From Apostichopus japonicus (Eukaryota; Echinodermata; Holothuroidea; Aspidochirotida; Stichopodidae): a DNA stretch of 64,000 bases. The position numbers and the translations under genes are program-made. The stretch lies in assembly GCF_037975245.1 (NCBI RefSeq), contig NC_092564.1, positions 24,796,484 through 24,860,483 of the forward strand. Direction: 5' to 3'. The notes under the pieces were generated by a model. It saw only the letters and a list, made by a program, of their open reading frames with translations. It was not told the DNA's origin and made no database searches. Positions 59,135 through 64,000 of the stretch are shown here, piece after piece (positions within the stretch are counted from its first letter, which is position 1; every line of letters begins with the position of its first letter).

Positions 59135-62100
59135 ATGGATGACACAACCAGTACGAGAAGGGACCTGGTGATGGAGCTGTACAACTTTGTCAAAGATGGC
59201 AACTTGGGTAAGTAGAAGCTTAACCGAAACAACTTTAATGTTACAACATCTACACCGTAGAAGTTTATGGTTGAGTTGATAGCTCTTTATGAACGTTTAC
59301 TAATTAATTTAATTTTCAAGGGATTTGTGATTCACAGTGTCTCACATCGGTAGTTGTCATGTTTCTTGTATGTATTGCTTGGTTCTATTAACAAAGTGAA
59401 CATTAATGATACAACGGTTCAGCAAGCTGTGTGTTGTACACAGATTGCAGGTTAATAGTTGTCTTTTCATGTTCATTGGCAATGAATAGTTGTAAGGAAG
59501 AGGTTAGTGTGTGTGAGCTGACAACAGCATGTGATAAACTTTTGTAAGAAATTGTATAAAGTGCTTTGTTTCTATGGCTGAAGACATGTTTTTTTTTTTT
59601 TGGTAAAGACAAAAGGCTGTCTCTCACAATGTAGTGGCAAATTTAAAAGAGAAATTCTGTTGAAGGTCATATTTTATCATGAGGGTACAGTATTAAATAA
59701 ACCTTTACTAATTTGCCCAATTCCCACCAAGCAAAAAATTGACCTTGTCTAAAAAATTGATGATATTCAAAGCAGTAGTTTCAGTTTTCTTCTTTTTTTT
59801 CTTTCTTTTTCTTTCTTCTTGTCCTTGTTTTCTTGAGTATCTCTTTCACTTTTTTCCCAATTTAAAGTAGAATGCTGGTTTTTATGATCAATTTCCTTAA
59901 TATATATCCTTATGGAGTGATAACCTTACAAATTATATAAAGCTATGCAGTCAGTAACAAATCTACTCTCAGCCACTGAGGAACATAGACATGTTAAAGG
60001 ATATAGAGCTCTGTGGTGTTTGTAGCAAAGCAGAGTACATTGTCCCTTACATCAAACAGTTAAATGTCTCCTAGACGATAGAAATGTAGCAAAGAGGTCA
60101 CCTTCAGACAGGCAGAAAAGAAGTCATAGGGCTTAGGATAAAATATTCAGATTGATATGCTACAACCCTGGGAATAATTTTTCGTAGTAAGATGGCCTCT
60201 GACACCATTGGCCCTATGATATCACAAATAATTTACAAGATGATAGCTTTTAAACTAGGATAAGTCTAATATGGCACAAGAATATTTTGGCCGTTCTGAA
60301 GGAGTTTTTCATTTACAACGATCTCTGCTGTAAACTCCTAAGATGATGGTTGGGTTTGTGTCGCCTTTGAAAGATATGTGTGCCCATTTTATTACAGTTG
60401 TCTAGAAGGTATTTTTAAGGGGAAAAACATTATTTCACTGAATTTCAGGTCAAGACAGATGAGCTTGACATCAACCGTCTTCATCATCATTGTTCTGTAT
60501 ATTTCTCATCTTCCCCAGAGAACAATCTCTTGATGAAAGAGAAGAAGTTGTCCATCCTCTCGTCTCATCTCTCCTCCTTGAATAAAGTGTTCGTCACTTA
60601 CAATTCAAATGAAATTCTGGATGCTGCCAGACGAGAGGCGGTGGAATTTCTCAGGGACTTTTGTTTCAGAATTCCAGCTCTTAAGGTACGGTACGGTTGA
60701 TAATACTTTCTCATGTGTTTCGATCCTAGCAGGATCTTCTCAAAGGCTAAATGACAAGTAACAGTAACAGAGGGGACAAAAACATGCACAGAATACAGAC
60801 AGGTTAATGAGCATGGTGAACACAAATAGATGGATGTAAGGGGATTAGTAGACAAGGGATGGAGAGAAGAAAGACAGAAACCAACAGGGGAAGAGGAGAG
60901 GTAGGAGATAAACAGTGGAGGGACAAAGAGAGGATTAAGGGAAGGGGGTAGGGAATAAACTGGAGAAGGACAAAGACAGAAAGGTGTGGAGAAAAAAGGG
61001 TGGAAGAGAGCACATTCTCCTACACAGGCTCTCTAGTGGATATGCAGTTTGCTAACAGTTTTATTTTATTTTGAATACATTTTCATGTCGGTTTGTAATT
61101 AACCAATTTCTTTTTGTCCAATTTACTGTAAAAAGTAATACTTAAAATTAATCATTGTTTATTCTAACTGAGGTGTTAGTGTTAGTACATACCCAAGATG
61201 CAATATTTAACCTGGTTTGTAAATGTTCCTTTCAAAGCATGAAAGACTTAATTTCTATGCTTTATAGGAACACTTTTGAGAGTTATTGTTTTATTGAAAT
61301 AACTGTTCTCAATTTAACTTACAGTTGGTTCATGGTGCAGATTCCCCACAGGGAGCCATCGATGTATCCCGTCTTCACTCACTGACCCATTTGGAGATTG
61401 GGAAAGCCCCCGTCCACATGTTGGTAGGACTGCGCGCCCTGAGACAACAGTTGCAGGTTCTGATATGCACACGATGTCTGCACTCGATCGAGGTAAGGAT
61501 GCCTTCAGGTGACTTTTGTAACGTTGGTCTGTAAAGACTGACAAACTTTGAATTTTGAAGAATTGCGGCCGCAGGAAGGAGGTACGAATACATAGGACTT
61601 CAAATAAGGATGAATTGTGAGGGTGATGTAACCGTCCTGGCCGGCGATGTTATGATACATTATAGTCTTTGTAGAAACAATATCTGACTGATAATTAATT
61701 TGACAATCATAAACCGTTTATTTGGCCTTATCTTTCTTGTAAAGGCTGAATACACAAAATGATATAACACAATGGTTATTGTTTATACAGAGACAGTTTT
61801 CACATTGTGGCATGAGAGAGGTATTTATTTGTCATTCACTTTTCATATTGAAGAAAATTAGGAATTGATGGTAGGAACATTAATAGCTGTATTTTTCTAT
61901 GAAAGGTTGGACATGGCATGCAGATGTAAAACACATGTGATATCTTATTTCATAGGGTAGCATACGCCCATTAAATGCCCCATTGACTTACACACTAAAT
62001 CACAAAAGTAATGTGGTCTCTAAGTCAAGATAGAAGTTTTCACTAGCTAAACGCTACCCATCACCGGATAGCTGACAAGTTGGCCTTTCATGGCACCATC

Positions 62101-62863
62101 AATTTTCCGTATCATGACCGCGCAGATTTTTTGCTATCCGAGCCGGAAGTTTTCATCACTTGTAAACAAACCTCTTCACTCAGTAGCAAACAATCTTCAT
62201 AAGCTGCTCCTGGGAGGCCTAAAGGGGTCTAAAATTGCCTCAATTGACCCAATTTTCTCACCACATGTACTTACATTCATGCTCTTCAACATGCAGGCCA
62301 CAAAAACTAGATCATGATTGATAACAGGTCAAAAAAGATGTCCTCCAGCTGCTTTTTGGCACATGTCCTGAAGGAGAACAATCGAGACGATGGATAAAGA
62401 CTCTAATAGAAGTATGCCACCTTAAGGCTTGGTTCACATGGACAGCCAAAGCAGGGCAGAGACATAACAAGCGAATGTTTCTATTGAGCCTTGAATTTTC
62501 TTTTCCAGAATATAAATGGCTGTTAGGACTTAGGAGTCAAAGCAGCTTGTTTTATTGACATTACTTCGGAATATACTGAATTTCCCATTACTTGCAGTTC
62601 ACCATTTTGATTAAGTATCTTGTCAAGTAATAGAGACCTAGAATACTTCCTGTTAGTTTGTGAACCGGCTCAAAAAGCTTCTTCAAAATGAAACTGAAAG
62701 TAAATAATACAAGCATACATTTCTGATTTTTTTTTTCTATATCCTTCTTCTTCAGATTCTTGTCGGTAAGTGTGGTGGAGATATAGCAGATGAAGAGGAC
62801 TGGCCTCACCTACATACCTTGAACCTCAGTTTTAACTACCTAACCAGCCTTGATACATCTTTG
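59135..62863 (+). CDS. STK11IP: STK11-interacting protein (LIP1)-like, N-terminal part (3' end off the right edge)
   Basis: Four exons join in frame: 59135-59207, 60519-60685, 61325-61492, 62756-62863, giving 172 residues. The start is MDDTTSTRRDLVMELYNF. Exon 3 holds LHSLTHLEIGKAPVHML and ALRQQLQVLICTRCLHSIE. Exon 4 holds CGGDIADEEDWPHLHTLNLS followed by FNYLTSLDTSL. These match the order and key residues of the first leucine-rich region of STK11IP (SL.HLEL..VP.H.L.GLR..QLE.LIC.RSL and CGGD..W..L...NFSYN.L..LD.SL). STK11IP binds the LKB1 kinase and acts at endosomes/lysosomes in vertebrates. The frame is open upstream of the ATG back to an acceptor at 59055, so an upstream start cannot be excluded. 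The rest of the LRR and the C-terminal domains lie beyond the window. Confidence 0.88.
60705..61030 (-). mobile_element. Penelope-like 3' fragment
   Basis: Minus-strand reading ends in TTGAGAAGATCCTGCTAGGA followed by TCGAAACACATG. Its purine-rich body (plus strand AACCAACAGGGGAAGAGGAG) matches the fragments at 16850-17490 and 28700-29175. STK11IP intron 2. Confidence 0.68.
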
Positions 62864-63590
62864 GTATGTACTATGTTACTGTACAATTAACCACTTACCA
62901 CAAAATCACTGAAGCTTTTGGGAAATGAATTTTGTTTTCATCCATAAAAAGTCTCTATTTGAATCCTAATCTTTCATTTTTTGTGAGGCATTGTTTAAAC
63001 CTTTGTAACTTTTTACACCCCTTGTCTATTCATTTTTCACCTCAGTTACAGCAAAAACATTATAAATGTTCTGTGTCGATTGATGTTTTTTTTTTCTGGA
63101 ACAAACAGAATATATCAGTAATGCATTACAAAATGTTATGCAAAATTGGCAAATTGCTGTACAATATGTGTATGTCATGTGTATGGCAGTATCTGTACAC
63201 TGAAAGCTTCAGGTATTTTATGAGAAGTGAGTGCATTACCCTGAAAAAGGCTGCACAAAATGTCAACAATCAATTATTCTCTGATGTATGTGATAATGTA
63301 TCCTTAGCCACATACCCTGATAGCTTCTTCTTCTCAATCCATCGTTATCATGAATGCAAAGGTCCGTTTGAAGTATTGCGTATAAGTTGGCGATGCATCA
63401 TGAAACATCCCATCATCTGCTTGTCAAAGAGGGAAAATAAATGGTTTACAAAATTGAGATGAAACTGTCTAGGCTAGATACATAGTGAAAAGGTTGTAGG
63501 TTTAGGCATAGTATTTATTTGTTTGTTGGTTTCTGTTTGTTTTGAAGAGTATCAGACTTTTTGTTGGTATTAGTTATGTTTCATCTAAAT
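62864..63590. other. STK11IP intron with a long open frame
   Basis: Holds a 176-codon open frame at 62932-63462, the longest in the window. Its composition (many F, C, H, no known motif) and intron position suggest chance. Confidence 0.4.
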
Positions 63591-63599
63591 CTTATACTC

Positions 63600-64000
63600 A
63601 AGCTCTTTATAGTGGTGTGAGATGATGAGACTTGTAGTAAGGAGTACAACAGAATGAGTTTGAGTACAAGCAGCATTCCCTATGTTATGAGTACAAGTAT
63701 GAATACAAGGGTCTTTAGTAAGAGTACCTAAGTTTGTACTATTAACTATACTTCCATTCAAACTGCTTCCATGCAAAATGAGTATGAATACAAATCCTCA
63801 AGGGTGACTATGAATACAAGTCCTCAAGAGTGAGTATGTATACAAATCCTCAAGGGTGTGAATGAGTACAAATCCTCAAGGGTGATTATGAGTAAAAAAC
63901 CTTAGTTGTAAGTATGAAAATCCTCATGGGTGAGTATGAATACAAATCCTCAAGGGTGCGTATGAGTACAAATCCTCAGTTGTGAGTAGGAGAACATATC
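63600..64000. repeat. Minisatellite, about 26-28-bp unit
   Basis: Copies of GAGTATGAATACAAATCCTC followed by AAGGGT, more degenerate before 63770, running off the right edge. STK11IP intron or later. Confidence 0.88.

Noticed and set aside
62932-63462. 176-codon open frame on the plus strand, the longest in the window
   Set aside because: No recognisable motif, odd Phe/Cys/His-rich composition, and it lies in an STK11IP intron of AT-rich DNA. Chance is more likely than a gene.

Overview
The window is animal nuclear DNA: AT-rich, intron-rich, with GT..AG introns, phase-conserved exons, minisatellites and many small transposon relics. There is no operon structure. The gene content (cytoplasmic dynein intermediate chain, STK11IP, an EGF/C-type lectin mosaic protein), the CR1-like and Penelope-like relics and the repeat style point to a marine invertebrate deuterostome. 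An echinoderm is most likely, but that is inference and not proved by any single sequence here.

Four gene models can be read exon by exon. (1) Minus strand, 17758 down to 1616 and running off the left edge: a secreted mosaic protein with signal peptide, C-type lectin domain, four EGF modules, a second C-type lectin domain, then four more EGF modules. (2) Plus strand, 31889-44726: a complete cytoplasmic dynein intermediate chain, 15 coding exons and 607 residues, with its light-chain-binding N-terminus and WD40 propeller. (3) Minus strand, 56996 down to about 47992: an unrecognised Pro/Gln-rich protein built from at least 12 tiny exons (5 to 21 codons, plus a 2-codon start exon), nearly all flanked by phase-0 introns. 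This is the most unusual object in the window. (4) Plus strand from 59135 off the right edge: the N-terminal part of an STK11IP/LIP1-like leucine-rich-repeat protein.

Layout: 1-1.4 kb is a minisatellite. 1.6-17.8 kb is the lectin/EGF gene. 17.8-31.8 kb is an intergenic transposon graveyard. 31.9-46.3 kb is the dynein gene. 46.3-48 kb is a tail-to-tail spacer with a repeat. 48-57 kb is the microexon gene. 57-59.1 kb is a head-to-head spacer. 59.1-64 kb is STK11IP, ending in a minisatellite.

A second result concerns the mobile elements. Several small elements show matching 8-bp target-site duplications and CA(G)..(C)TG inverted ends (3221-3567, 16001-16380, 20775-22976, 25187-25841, 32547-32776, 51867-52331, with near-matches at 20302-20711 and 55425-56270). 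These are non-autonomous hAT-type elements. Several carry a shared core with a GCGCCA..TGGCGC hairpin, seen in eight places. Penelope-like fragments with a possible hammerhead-like 3' motif and one CR1-like reverse-transcriptase fragment are also present. All exon boundaries were read by eye from splice consensus, phase and protein similarity; no alignment or expression data were available.
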